Source: Mesocentrotus franciscanus (lineage: Eukaryota; Echinodermata; Echinoidea; Camarodonta; Strongylocentrotidae). Taken from it: a stretch of DNA of 64,000 bases. The position numbers and the translations under genes were made by a program. This document shows, piece by piece, positions 37,020-49,074 of the stretch. The stretch covers positions 1,279,548-1,343,547 of the forward strand of contig CP137668.1 in assembly GCA_037976565.1 (NCBI GenBank), in the 5' to 3' direction. The notes below the pieces were generated by a model. The model saw nothing but the letters and a program-made list of their open reading frames with translations, ran no database searches and was not told the DNA's origin. The number at the start of each line of letters is the position of its first letter. Position 1 is the first letter of the stretch.

Positions 37020-40000
37020 ATTCTTAACTTCTTAAAAGTTCATCGGACAACTGTACATGTTGTGGAATAACAATCTGGATTTTCCTTTTATGTCCCACCA
37101 TTTCAATACTCTGGTTTGAAAACGAGAGATACATACCTTTGAGTTTGAAGGAATATTGTCCAACCTTCTCTGAGGCTATTAGTGATTAAATCTATAGATC
37201 CTCCTCGTGGTACCAGCGTGTTGTTGTTTACATTGATTTGTTTTGGATACATGGGATATCTTACTATGTGCAGTAGTGGTATTCCTTACAGGGAGTGTTA
37301 GAAGGCCTTGGAGTTTCATATTCATCATCAGTAAGTAAGAGAGTTACGTTGTACATGTACTTAGAAACAGTCTTCAAGAAGTCTTCAACTTTATTATTGT
37401 TACTGATCAAAACTAATGAAAATGTTATCTTTTGCTCATTGAGCATTGTATACTTTCAGTTTCTTATTTAATTATAAGATGCAAAGTGGACAATCTCTTG
37501 ATTGAGATTGATTAAAAATGTCAAAAAGGAATCTATGAATAAACTGAACATTTGAAAATGTATAGAATTTCTGAAATGAAACCATGGACCCTGATATAGG
37601 TCTGCTTTTTATACCTTGAGAGTATTATTCCCTATATTTGACAACAACATTTATGCTAAATTTGACCACTACAGGATAGTTTTGTGTATCATTGAGGAAA
37701 TGAATGTCAGACTAAGTCTAAAGGTAAAGAGCTACTTACATCAAGTATATCTCCTTCAATCATAAAAAACATGTTTTAGGAAATGATGATAAGTGAAGCA
37801 AATTTTACTACTTGCAATGTACATGTATATGTCCATACAGGAAGTACCTGTATGAAAGGGATGATTAACATGACAAAAAAAAATAGTTGTCATTGGTTGA
37901 TGACAATTGCCAGCTGTTTGAGACCCATTTTACCCTCTCTTTCTTTTTTATTCACCCTACATGTACATGACTAATTAATGGTCTTGCTCAGAACAGAGGA
38001 TTATTCTGCTTCTGTAGTTGTTATACCCTGTGTCTGACACTGTGATTGGTTATGGATATTAAATAGCTCATATTTTTATTTTTATTTTATTAAATGAGTT
38101 GTAAGAAATTAAATTCCCAAGGTAATGATTATATTGGCTTCTTGTGCACTGCTCATTATCATATCCACTCCACATAGCCCTCGAGGTGCTCTCTGGCTTT
38201 ATCTCAGCTTCTGATTATGTGCCTATACAGTAGTTTAATGTAGCATTTTTATTCTAATTTTTATAGGCACAAATCCTCTCCAGTCAAGCAAGAACTAAGC
38301 TATTTTGACTGTAGATTAAGTGTATAGTCTAGTATACATGTATATTCATTAGTGTGCATCATATTTTACACAATCCTTGTCAATGCTGTATACATACTTC
38401 ATAAAAATGCCCTTGCAGGCTCTGTTCCTGACATCCTGTCACTCAATAGAATAGCTTGCACTAGACTTTCTTTATTTGTATCAATTCATCATAGCCTAAG
38501 GTTTCATCTTTTAGACTAGCAAGGAGTAGACATGGCACCATAATTCGGCAGTGAAACAATTAGATTTGATATCTTGAGCACAATGTGTGAAGCACATTGT
38601 AGTCAGTATTGAGTAAATTAGCCAGGGTAGTTCGCACAGGAAATTTAATCCCTAGATAGCACCGTAGAGTTATGATGAACCCAATTAGCGTTCAGTCATT
38701 GCTGGGTGACCTGGTAAGCTCAGTCTTCTTTACCCCTCCCTTCCTTTCCCCTGTGAGGAAGAAATTTGAAATGCATCTTGGTTTTAGAATATAGTTGTAC
38801 AAAGCATTTGGGTACTTTCATTTCAATTATTGTTAATTTTTTACTTGATTAGTTTTTGCTCAGTGTCATTTCTGGCACTGCTTTGCAAGATCTTAAAGAA
38901 ATCAAATTATACCTCTCAATAGTTGTTGGGATGTACTTCTAACATTTAGATCTTACATACTTAAATAATAAATTAGAGACCTAACTTTATATTACTGTTG
39001 GTATTCCTTTCAAATTATTACCTTCTATAAGTCATAAGACTTTACGTGGCCATTGGTTACCCTTATTAAAGATCTGTAATGTAATGCCGTCAAAATATGC
39101 ATATATTAATCTTGACCCAAATTATTGACAATCTTTCAGCCTTCACTGCTTGACCATCATTGAGATGTTTCTTGTATTTAAAAGGATATGATGTACAACA
39201 GCAAACTTTCATGTAGTAAAATGTCATATAAAGCTTAAAAGTTGTCTAAAAACATCCATTTTACCCCTCCCCCAATTTACTTCAACTTCACATCTTCTAG
39301 AAGTAACCCATGCAGATGTACAATTGACACATAGGCATGCTGTGTTGAGCATAAGGGTTCTGTTTAAGAGGGATGTGCTAAGTGTATTCATGTGATTTAT
39401 GTTAGAGTATGGTCTTCACAGGAAATATGACCTTACAGTTGGTAAATGATTGAGAATTAGAGCTAATTATTTCACCGTAGGAGGCCAATAGCCGTGTAAC
39501 TTACTGAACGTGTTGTGATTACGTTCATCAGCACGTACTTTGTAATGAGAATCATATTTCTTTCAATAAACCATATTAATCATGAGAACTTGATACAGAA
39601 CATTGACCTTGTACTAAAAAGTTTTTATTTCCGATGTATTGCTCAGTCACTACATATGTTCAGGTTTCTTAGAATATTTCCCATACACTATGCTGCATGT
39701 ATTATTGGAATACAAAACTGAAATATGAAACTTATTATACCAGAGATTTATGAATCAACTTTGTCCTGTACCAGAGGCTGAAAAGCCATTCATAAAATGT
39801 CAAAATCATTTTTGCCTTTAGGGCCAAAATGAGAATGTTCCAACATGCTATAATGCACTGGTTAAATGTGCCATCATGTTTTAGTGATGAAACATGCCAA
39901 GCTGCTACAATTAATGAGATTAGATTGTATTTCTTTGAAAAGAATTCTTTTAGAGAAAGTATAATTGTTTCTGTATGACTCATGTTGATAGGACTTGAGT

Positions 40001-40285
40001 TTAGTAATTTTTGTCTGTGGGATTAGTAATACACTATCTAATAATTTTGTGTGATTTGCATTCACTATTCAGAATTTTCTTTTCATTATTACAAATTTAA
40101 TAATTTCTTCTGTTAAGTTTGTTTGCAGTAATTTTCTCTGATTTAATTGTATACATTAATTTTGGGGGGCTAATTACAAAAATGATGCTTATTGATTACT
40201 ACTACAAACATGAAGAATAATTATTTAATAAATACATTTTGAATCTGAAATCTTAAAGCATGTAATTATCAGATTGATTTGATTT
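37020..40285. other. No gene seen
   Basis: About 3.2 kb of AT-rich sequence without an exon or element I can support. If the candidate first exon at 35.7 kb is real, this is intron. Confidence 0.45.
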
Positions 40286-40292
40286 GTATTAA

Positions 40293-40687
40293 AGATAAAG
40301 GCCAGTTCTGGTCATGCGATTGCATTGTTTAAGGAACGTTGTGGAATCGATCAGAAAAGGTTGATCATCTAGCATATAAGTATTGGTGTGTACTGCAAGG
40401 TTCTGGAATCATCAAAATGATAAGAAATTTGGCCCAGTCTTGGTAAAGTTACAAGCACTGTACACAGAAAGATGTTTATGGGACTACGCGACCACGCGCG
40501 ATATCTATTTGGTCCCAATAGATATAATAATTTACCAAATATATCAATTAGTAGGCGGTTTCCCGACTTTCCCGGCAAAATTTGTATCATCACGTATTAG
40601 TCAAAACATATTCTTTCACATGATTGGTAATGACAGCTTCCATTTCATTTTTTGAGAGAGGGGCGTTTCCAAAACTGGTCTTTACCT
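40293..40687. mobile_element. TTAA-flanked MITE, copy A
   Basis: The left end AGATAAAGGCCAGTTCTGG and the complement of the right end, AGGTAAAGACCAGTTTTGG, match at 16 of 19 positions. TTAA lies outside both ends (40289-40292, 40688-40691). Internally it shares a long stretch, in opposite orientation, with the element at 51709-52104 (for example TTTGGCCCAGTCTTGGTAAA). The size (395 bp) equals that copy's 396 bp. Confidence 0.85.
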
Positions 40688-40804
40688 TTAAGTAAAGTTT
40701 TATTTGCAATATTTTTTTTTCAGTTTGAATTATATATATTTAGTAGTTTTGGCTATGATTGATTTATATTCATTATTTTTGTAATTTTCATTTCATTTTT
40801 CTAG

Positions 40805-40937
40805 GCTTTGTTGATCGATACAGTGTGTTTAAATCTTGAGACAAAATGCATCCAATGGACCAACTGTAGCATCACAGAGTGTACAGAAAGGAGACAGAGT
40901 CATCAGCCATATCATCCATGTAAACATTCTCATGAGT
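40805..40937 (+). CDS. Possible upstream exon of the coiled-coil gene
   Basis: A pyrimidine-rich acceptor (TTCATTTTTCTAG) and a perfect donor (GTAAGT) bracket 133 bp. One frame is open throughout: 44 codons plus one base. The leftover base joins exactly in phase with the exon at 43749 (T+GG gives Trp). The predicted peptide is Cys/His-rich (five Cys; C-x6-C-x5-C-x4-C, then C-K-H-S-H near the end), which would be new to this protein. Against it, there is no Met in that frame and 44 open codons can occur by chance. It may be a 5' UTR exon instead, with translation starting at the ATG at 43775. Confidence 0.35.
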
Positions 40938-40983
40938 GTAAGTATCATATTATCTAATGAGAGTCAGAAAGACATTAGCTTAA

Positions 40984-41119
40984 AGCCCCACTGTACTACT
41001 TGTAGCTACTTGCTCCCTCTATATAGAAAACAATGCCTAAGTGGTGCATGTTGGTCCCCCATGATCCTCTTTTTCTTATGTTAATTGAGAGCTGAGTTGA
41101 TGAGATAACCACCTGTCAG
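40984..41119. mobile_element. Left part of an AGCCCC MITE (truncated)
   Basis: It matches the first two-thirds of the complete element at 60527-60714, with TTAA at its outer end (40980-40983). It stops after ACCACCTGTCAG, where it is fused to a piece of another element. It begins only 46 bp after the donor of the possible exon 40805-40937. Confidence 0.8.
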
Positions 41120-41397
41120 TTTTTTCGCGCGCGGAATACAAACCGTATGTACCGTACTACATGTTTCGCGCGGAACGTCACTAGCTCATGCACTTCCGTT
41201 CAAAGTACACTTCCGTTCACATTGCACGTTAGAGCGGTCCAAACCGAGACCCGTTCCTCAAGACCACCTCCCGAGGTGGTCTTCTGGAGTGGTCCAGAAG
41301 TCCACTTCCTTGACCACTTTGACCGTTCTCACTCACCTAAGAACCTAAGAACGGGTCTTAGTTAGACCGCTCCAACGAAGTGAATGAGAACGGGGTC
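41120..41397. mobile_element. Right part of a GACCCCGTTCTCAC element (truncated)
   Basis: It is closely similar to the right two-thirds of the complete element at 59336-59770, including CCTCCCGAGGTGGTCTTCTG and the terminal GAATGAGAACGGGGTC. Its left end is missing and is replaced by the AGCCCC element. Confidence 0.8.
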
Positions 41398-41963
41398 TAT
41401 CATAAATCTAAATCGATACAACCAAAAAGGCAGTAATTATGTATATAGTTTGTTCTGTGAAAGAGATGATGTTTGTGTTTCATGCCATTTGAAATACTTT
41501 GGATTGATTTTGCATCATATAGCCTGAGGTTGGTTCAACAGTACAGTATAGAAAGCCATCTCCTTTCTTACAAGTTGGTTATGATGATAATACGAAGAAT
41601 GAGAGAAGTATTTGATTAATGCAAAGATACGTGTAGTAATTATATATTTAAAACCCTTTGATGTGAAAAGAAATGTGTGCATTCTGGAAAACAAGTATTA
41701 GTGAAGATGCTCTTTGTCTTGATCACTGAGGAAAAAATTGGAGTAAATCCTTTTGACACCTTGCATACTGTTTAGCCTTACTCTAGCTCATTACATTGGA
41801 ACAAGCCACCAGATCCTTTATCTCATTTGCCAATTAAGTATTTAATCTCATAATGGCTATTGACAATGGTAGGTTCTTTGATTAAAACTAATTCCCTAAC
41901 GCCCATAGCAGGTGCTGTGAGATGGCGGATATACAGTACTGTAGCTGGGTTCTCACTACAGAT

Positions 41964-42018
41964 AAGTTCAAGAAAATGAAGTTCAAGAAAATGAAGTTCA
42001 ATAAAATGAAGTTCCAGA
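41964..42018. repeat. 15-bp tandem repeat
   Basis: About 3.5 units of AAGTTCAAGAAAATG with minor changes. Confidence 0.9.
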
Positions 42019-42019
42019 A

Positions 42020-42873
42020 TATAAACTTTGGCCTGGATGACATTTAATTCAGAGTCAGAGTGCTCCTGTTAATATCTCTGTGAAATATTAATTTTCCAGG
42101 GTTCTGTTATTATGATAAATCTAGTGTAGAATGAAGATGAAATTCAGGAAATCTGATCAAGAATTATGTATATTAACCTTTTTATTCCAGGTCAGCATTT
42201 ATTCCATTGATATACTACTATCTACTACTGCCATTAGTATACCCAAGTCTACACTAAGCGATTTAAATATCAGCTATGTCAAATGTACATAGCTATTCTT
42301 TGGTTTGGCATATTTCAACTTCAAGAAGTTGTTGTAGATCAAAACAATGCACAATATTTTCCATTTATTTTTCAGGGAAAATATAGAGAACTATGTAGAA
42401 TGTGAGCACTGCTGATGTACATAGCAAGCATTCTTAAAACGATGCAAGAAACATAAACTTGGTAGTGTAGAAACTGTCACTGCGGTCTCACAGAATTTGA
42501 TTAGTATAGTGGGAGTGGTTTCCTAGTAAAAGTCATTGCTTTGATACTTTGGTGGTTAGACACAAACTAATATTGGCAAATGTGTGATGTGACAGAAATT
42601 AGTAGGCTAATTGATTAAAGTGACCACTAACACTCCAGATAATGAAGAGTCAATATGCCTCTTTCTGATTTGTTTAAGATTGACCTAGATAAACAGATGA
42701 TGCTTATTAGAACAATAAATAAACACCTTTTGCATTACCCCAGTACTTGTTTGGCAACCTTTTAGTATCCAATTATTTGTTGGGGTCTGACAGCTATAAC
42801 TGGCATCAACTATTTATGATGACATCAATTTGTGCTCTACTTTTCTTTGGAGCAGTAAAGAGAACAACAAAAA
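42020..42873. other. Intronic sequence, nothing seen
   Basis: AT-rich sequence with no supported features. Confidence 0.4.
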
Positions 42874-42906
42874 GTGTGTGTGTGTGTGTGTGAGGGGGGG
42901 GGGGGG
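42874..42906. repeat. (GT)n followed by poly-G
   Basis: A TG dinucleotide run passes directly into a G run of about 13. Confidence 0.95.
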
Positions 42907-43445
42907 TATACAATGGTTCATAGACCCTAGGGTATAGAATGAGAAACTTGTCAAAATAAGCTATTACAAAGTGGACATATGGATTGTTCCATTTTCTATG
43001 CTTTGTAACGTATCATTTGTCACAATATTGCTCAGTGTCACATGCTTCCTGTCTGGCTGACTTTCCCATAGATCTGGAGGCTGATAGTGCACCTGTATAG
43101 ACTGTATAGATCACTCTCTCTATACCATACCCATGAAGCTAATGTAGATATAAAATGCATGATTAACTTTGTGCAGGTAGGCTAGGACCATGTCGCTTCA
43201 TTAGAGATTCCGATGGACAACTTGATATTGGGTAGGGTTCTTGATGAAGGACTGGAGATCACATGGGGTATGTTGTAGATCTGTATGTTGTTAATTGCTG
43301 TTTATAGACCAAGGAGTTTAATACCTGGTATCTCATATACATTGTAGATCTCTTTTTTATTCAGGATATGAGCACTATAGGTGTAGTAGATGTATCAATC
43401 ATGGAGATCTCCAAAGATTGTTTTTATTTTCTCTGAGTGCTGTAG

Positions 43446-43748
43446 GGTATTTGAACAAACAGAAGGTCAATGTGGCTACTTTGGAAGAGATTCTGGAAAT
43501 GGTTTTGATTTGGATTGTGGAGGCTTCTAGCTCTTCTTTGTATCATCATGCACAGAGAAAATACCCTGTTCTGTTCTTTCCCATTACAGGTTATTTGGAC
43601 CAACAAAGGGTCAACACTACTGCCAGACAGCTGGACAGTTTTTCAAGAGACTCTGAAGATTGGTGTTGTTCTGGAAGTTCCTTGAATCCTCATGCTTCTT
43701 GCTGTCTTTATCCCAAATAAAACAGACGGTTCTTTTTTCAAATTGCAG
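43446..43748 (+). pseudogene. Two decayed tandem copies of the next exon's start
   Basis: At 43446 and 43590, each right after an acceptor-like AG, the sequence reads like the start of the exon at 43749. The translations are YLNKQKVN, YLDQQRVN and, in the true exon, YLEQQKDN. The downstream 'intron' parts of the two copies are also alignable, so units of about 145-160 bp were duplicated in tandem. The copies lack the rest of the exon and its donor. They could act as alternative acceptors or be relics. Confidence 0.5.
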
Positions 43749-43948
43749 GGTATTTGGAACAACAAAAGGACAACATGACTGCAGGGAGAGACCTTGAGAA
43801 AGGTCTAGAGATAGCCAGGAGTATCCTCAACGGAAGCAACGACAATGAGCATCAAGATGTGCTGCTCCTGCTTCATGTCTACATACTACCCATCATCAGA
43901 CTTCATGCCAGTGATAGGAAACATGTCAGTTCAGCCTTGGTGGACCAG
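43749..43948 (+). CDS. Exon of an unrecognised coiled-coil-type gene
   Basis: Acceptor TTTCAAATTGCAG and donor CAG|GTAAGT bracket 200 bp that is open in one frame (2 bases plus 66 codons) and joins in phase with the exon at 46537. The peptide is helical: a charged start (YLEQQKDNMTAGRDLEKG), then a hydrophobic run (DVLLLLHVYILPIIRLH). An ATG at 43775 with A at -3 could be the translation start if the upstream exon is untranslated. Otherwise the reading frame enters from 40937. This is the first exon I am confident of. The family is not recognised. Confidence 0.8.
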
Positions 43949-43959
43949 GTAAGTAACTT

Positions 43960-44655
43960 CTTCTGATGTTGTTAGAAGATTAGTGGAAGACATCGGGCTT
44001 CTGTTCATTTCAGTTTTGGTTACTCAGATGCTATCTTTCATTTATGTTATACAAAACCATTAGTCACAAACCAGTCTAATATCATACACAAAGCAAGTAT
44101 GAAAATGTATTAGCTTGTGATTTAATGTTAATTTTGATATAAATAATTTTTGTTTTTTGCTATTAAAGCTTCATATCCTAGTTGGCACTGAAAGATATTT
44201 ATATACCTCAGTGAAAACATATATGTATTTTTATCCCATTAAAAGACTTTTAATGTTTATCTATATCTATTTCAAACTTGTATCCGGGAAGTGAACAAGG
44301 ATGCAATAGTGCAAGTTGAATGTACTAAAGGGTATTGACATCGGTTGAAATGAGATTTAGATGAATGATTACAGAGTATACAATCTTTGCTTTTCATCAT
44401 ACCTAGTTATAATGATTCTACAAGTGGGATATATTGTCAGTATTAAACCTCTGGTCATTCTACCCTAGTCATTGATGTACATATCAATGAAAGATCTGAA
44501 GACAGGTCAAGACTACTATATGGTGTTAATTGACTTTCATTATCACCAGCTGCGTCAAGTCTGTGTGTGAATCATATCTTTATGAAGCTAAGGAACAAAT
44601 CATCTGTTAAGAGCCATATTGGCATTAATTTACATACATGACAGTATTTAACACA
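43960..44655. other. Intronic sequence, nothing seen
   Basis: AT-rich sequence with no supported features. Confidence 0.4.
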
Positions 44656-44662
44656 GAGTTAA

Positions 44663-45004
44663 TGCCCCTCTAAAGTGTTGGAGCCCCAAATTCGCCAAAA
44701 TTTGATGGCAACATTTTACTTAAATTGTATTATAATGTGAAAGAGGATGTCATTTAAGACACACTTCTGCAAAGATCCCCAAAAAAATATGTTTGAAGAC
44801 AAATATTGAAAGAAGAATACATCATAGTTCTGTTGTACGCAGAAAACATAAATTTTGTATTCTTTCATCAATATTCGACTTCAAACTTATTTGTTTTGAA
44901 AATTCTTGCAGAAATGTGTCATGACATCCCCTTTCACATTATGATACAGTTTAAGTGAAATTTTGCAATCAAATTTTTGGGGCTCCCAACACTTAAGAGG
45001 GGCT
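44663..45004. mobile_element. Palindromic MITE-like element
   Basis: The left end GCCCCTCTAAAGTGTTGGAG and right end CCAACACTTAAGAGGGGC are inverted copies, and the similarity runs inward over most of the element (for example AATGTGAAAGAGGATGTCAT and its complement). TTAA-like flanks are imperfect. No coding content. Confidence 0.8.
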
Positions 45005-45009
45005 TTACA

Positions 45010-46320
45010 GATACTATGTCCCTTTTGCAGCCAACATCAAATTCTTAAGAACTTTGCAGGGATTATGAATATGTCATGTATGTCCTATCTGTGAAATTTA
45101 AACATTGGCAGTGTCCTAGTATTCAAATTATGCAAGGAAATCTGTTTACCTTCTAGACTTCACTGTCAGACACTATTGAGTGACTGACTGACATCTTTTT
45201 TTTCTTTGGTAATAACATACATAAAATGAGCTGTTACAGGTACATGAGCATTTGTTTACACCAATAACCCACTACTTGTAATGGCCCAAATTACAATGAT
45301 TGAATCTTTGTGCAGCACAAACGTACGACCATTCGGTAAAGGGTCTGAAAATCAGACTATTACTTACCGGTAGGTGATTGCAATCACTTAAGTCGATTCG
45401 ACAACTAATGGTCGTTTTCCCCACTAAAAGCCATTTTCAAGCCCTTTCGTTTTGAGGGAAGTTCTAAATTAATATTGTCTTTCAAATGCTGTTGGAATTT
45501 AACCTTTTCATTTTTTTGGCCATCAAATGCCCTTGCTGCTCAAACAAAGAATATTTTGTATTCTTGAATGTAAAGAAGGGTTGCACACTTCATTGTCTAT
45601 GCCTTAGAGATCAGTTTTAATCTACATTATCATAATTGTTTAAATCATATTATAGAAAGTGAAAAGATTTAGCTGTAAAAATGTGATAATAATTGGTCAG
45701 TTGTTTCTCTTGACAAGTTGCCAGTATACTTTAGCAACAGTCCTGTATAATTTTTAAAGAATTTGTATCTATTGGAGCCAGAAGGATATTTATTCTATAT
45801 GTAACATTGCATGATTTCATGTCTTTCAGCCAGCTCCAAACAAACAGTTCAGTGATTTACATTTGTGATAGTTAGGTGAAATATCATTGAGGATTTCTGC
45901 CTTTAAGCTACATTGTTACTATTTATTACAAATTGGAGCCTTAAAGGGGACGAATTGCAACGACCTAATGCTTGCATTATATTGAAGAAACCTGCATTAT
46001 TCTTACCTGGTTTAAATCTCTCTAAAAAGCCAGGGACATAGGATGACTGGTCTGGTGCCAGATCATTGTCGAAATACAATAAGTTTAGATTAATACTATT
46101 TTTAGTTCCGTGTAAAAAAGAGGCTTCAAGGTTTATTACAATTTTCATGAAATTAAAAGCAATTTTTTTACAGTTTTATACCTCATTTTACCCTGTATAG
46201 GAACTGAGCTGCCATATAACATGCGTTTTATATTGAAATTATGCAAATCATACCGGTATATAAAGATTATAAGCAGCATTTATATTGTCCCAGGAAACAA
46301 GGAAGCAGTCATAGCCAGGT
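45010..46320. other. Intronic sequence, nothing firm
   Basis: Near 45330-45410 there is a loose inverted repeat (CGACCATTCGG / TAATGGTCG). The 81-codon frame at 46148-45903 on - has no support. Confidence 0.4.
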
Positions 46321-46327
46321 GGTTTTA

Positions 46328-46373
46328 TTACAAGTTCCTTCCTAACATGTTTACAAGTTCCTTCCTAACATGC
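46328..46373. repeat. 23-bp tandem duplication
   Basis: Two adjacent copies starting TTACAAGTTCCTTCC and differing only in the last base. Confidence 0.9.
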
Positions 46374-46536
46374 TCTTCTAGTTTCAATGAGATACACTAT
46401 TCTAGGGCAACATGTTTGAAAAATTTGGTCACTATATTCAGGTAGTCTTTTTTTCTGTACAGGTTAAAAAAGGTTTCACTATAATTGAAATTCTCTGAAA
46501 TACCTTCAATGTTTATATCTTGCCATTTTCTACCAG

Positions 46537-46650
46537 ATTCAAGTTCTTTCGGATCTGGATATTGCTATAGACAAGATGACAAATGAAAGACATGACATCA
46601 AAAAGACTATGAAGGACTGGAGACAAGATATCTGCAGTGAGCTTAAAGAT
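46537..46650 (+). CDS. Exon of the coiled-coil-type gene
   Basis: Acceptor TTTCTACCAG and donor GAT|GTAAGA bracket 114 bp, exactly 38 codons in phase 0. The peptide (start IQVLSDLDIAIDKMTNE) is strongly charged, with hydrophobic residues at heptad-like spacing, consistent with a coiled coil. It includes KKTMKDWRQD near the end. It joins in frame to the exons at 43749 and 49749. Confidence 0.8.
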
Positions 46651-46914
46651 GTAAGAACATTTTTTGTTTAGTGTCCTTGTAAGAATCAGGATTGACTAAA
46701 TATATTAGGTGAAGAGGTGATGTAATGTGGTCTTAATTCCTTACATCAACCCAGGACTGTAAACTATCACTAACTCTAACCCTAAATCTAACCTGAAACC
46801 TAAATACAGTCCTATCTCTGACTCTAGGCTTTTGATGAAATGAAGCCTGTAGCAAATGCACTGGACATAATTATGTTGGAGCACAGATGAAACAAATGCT
46901 CCAGCAACATTAGG

Positions 46915-47061
46915 TCTGGGACCTGTTGCATAAAACTTACCATCAATGGTAACTACCATGGTAACATTGCTCAACAACCAATCAAAATCAAGTATTCCAT
47001 GGAAGTTACCATTGATGGCAAAGTTACCATTGATGGTAAGTGTTATGCAATGGGACCCTGG
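46915..47061. mobile_element. Palindromic MITE, copy 2
   Basis: Same family as 11650-11807: ends CTGGGACCTGTTGCATAAAA and TTATGCAATGGGACCCTGG, with ACCATCAATGGTAAC words in both arms. The two copies have diverged. Confidence 0.85.
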
Positions 47062-47064
47062 TCT

Positions 47065-47805
47065 TTATTTCATAAAAGATAAGGTAATAGCTTGGGTAAT
47101 ACTTCAAGTTTGGGATTGTTAAGATATATTGTAAGTTCCAGGGTTGAAGTTGGGCATTTAACTATCTTGAGTACAGATTGTTGCAGTTATCATTTTGAAT
47201 GAAAACATACTTCATGTATCCCTTTTTTGTTTGTTTACTTTTGCTTATTTCTAATAAATCAATACTTCAACAGAATGGATAAATTCTATACCCATACTTT
47301 AATCTACTCTCACGTGAATGCTATTTATAGGTGTTATCCCAGAATGATACTAATCACGTCCCCTCAACTTTGGTGTACCGTTACCACTCTATCTCCTACT
47401 GTGGTTATAGGCTCCTTCAAAGTTTAGCCACAGACACAGCTAAAAGTACAGTTGGATCAGGATCATCATCACTGCCAGGATATATATTCTCTACAAAATA
47501 TATTAGATGCAATGCATAGCCCCTTTTTGTGAAGGATAATAAGGTTTGTCCACATTGGAGTTAATGTAACAAGTTTCATTATGCAAGGAATGGTATTATG
47601 TTTTCAATGTGAACAGATCATTGTCTGCAGCTCAATCTATAGTGCAGTAGAGTATGTTCACACTTGTAGAAAATGTAACTTGTATCAAACTACAAAGAAG
47701 TGCATATAATGCTGTATTGGTGGCCATGTAAACAGAGCTCTGCAATAAGCTTCCAAACCCTAGCTGATCCTCTTTCTACACACCCAACCCTCTTAGAGTG
47801 TTTAT
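47065..47805. other. Intronic sequence, nothing seen
   Basis: AT-rich sequence with no supported features. Confidence 0.4.
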
Positions 47806-47813
47806 TACTCAAA

Positions 47814-48192
47814 AGGTATGTCTTCATCAGCTCCAGATTGCCAAATAGCCCGCTATTTTAACTATCCCGATCGCAAATTATCCACCTAATTTGCGTCTTC
47901 ATCAGCCCGCAGTTGCCATTAGCGGGATATTTGGTCGAGATAATCATCCCAAGATATCTTGGGCTAGTTTGCAAAATATCCCGCTATTTGTCCGATGTGT
48001 CTTCACCAGCCTGAAGACTCGCACTATGTGCGAATGCTGAGCAAAATATCTCGAGCTAATTTCTCAAGCTCGAGTTTCGAAACTCGAGCTCTAGTCTCGA
48101 GCTGATGAAGACGTGATTTGTAACTTTGGGCTTATTTCCCAAATCAGAAATAGCGGGCTATTTGGCAATCTCGAGCTGATGAAGACATACCT
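47814..48192. mobile_element. TIR element with ATCAGCTC ends
   Basis: The left end AGGTATGTCTTCATCAGCTC and right end GAGCTGATGAAGACATACCT are exact inverted copies, extending inward through AGATTGCCAAATAGCCCGCT with one mismatch. The interior repeats GTCTTCATCAGC and AGCGGGATATTT. At 48068-48089 there is a perfect 22-bp palindrome (GCTCGAGTTTC / GAAACTCGAGC). No transposase. No clear target duplication. Confidence 0.85.
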
Positions 48193-48194
48193 AG

Positions 48195-49070
48195 AGAGAA
48201 AATTATTTACTCTGAAATATTAATTACTTAATCCTGATTATGACCCCCACTTCCTTCACTACCCGTAGAAGTATTCATTTTGACATTATACAAAGTGGGA
48301 TAAATACATAGGATGTGCAGCTGCTCTGTTGTTATGGTGTGTTTGAAGTCACAAGTTTGACACTCAAAATTTGAGGACACTAATTGCAGCCTGTCATGTT
48401 GGAAACATTTGGAAGGTTTGATATTGGAATACACAATTTGGTTTATTGTATTGGTATGTAATCTAGACAATTTTTTTCCTATATTTGTTTTAAATGTGAT
48501 ATGTCATTGGGTAGTATCTATTTACAAAATTTGAGTAGATATTTTAGTTTTAATTTAATTCAATAATTCATATTGTGTTTAATGCTATGACTGATGATAC
48601 TTCAACCTACAAGTTATTGTAAACAATAAACATACACTTATTTCAACTTTTCAAGTGTATGGAACTAAGTGCAAAACTTTATTGTTTTACAACGTTTGTA
48701 AGTTAGTATTCAGTTTATTTTGTTAAGGTTGATCATTGTTGTATAGAAAGGAGGTCAATTATAGGAGTTTACAGAGTATTCACTGCTAGGAAACCAACCA
48801 CCAGTAATAGGGTGCTTCATTCATTTTGAAAAGCTAGTAGTGCATAGAAACAGTGAATAGTGAAATTCCATCACTATCTGCGGAAACCTCTGCTATATCA
48901 AAATACACATTATAAGTTGTTTTTTACTCCGTTGTTTATGACTCCATGAAGGTTCTATTCAATTCTTTTTTATTTGAATATCTATCTAGTAGATTGCCTG
49001 AAGGTATAGGGCAGTTCCTTAATGTTTGTGGCTCGATTCACATATGTACTTCATAAAAACACTCTTGCTG
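48195..49070. other. Intronic sequence, nothing seen
   Basis: AT-rich sequence with no supported features. Confidence 0.4.
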
Positions 49071-49074
49071 ATCT

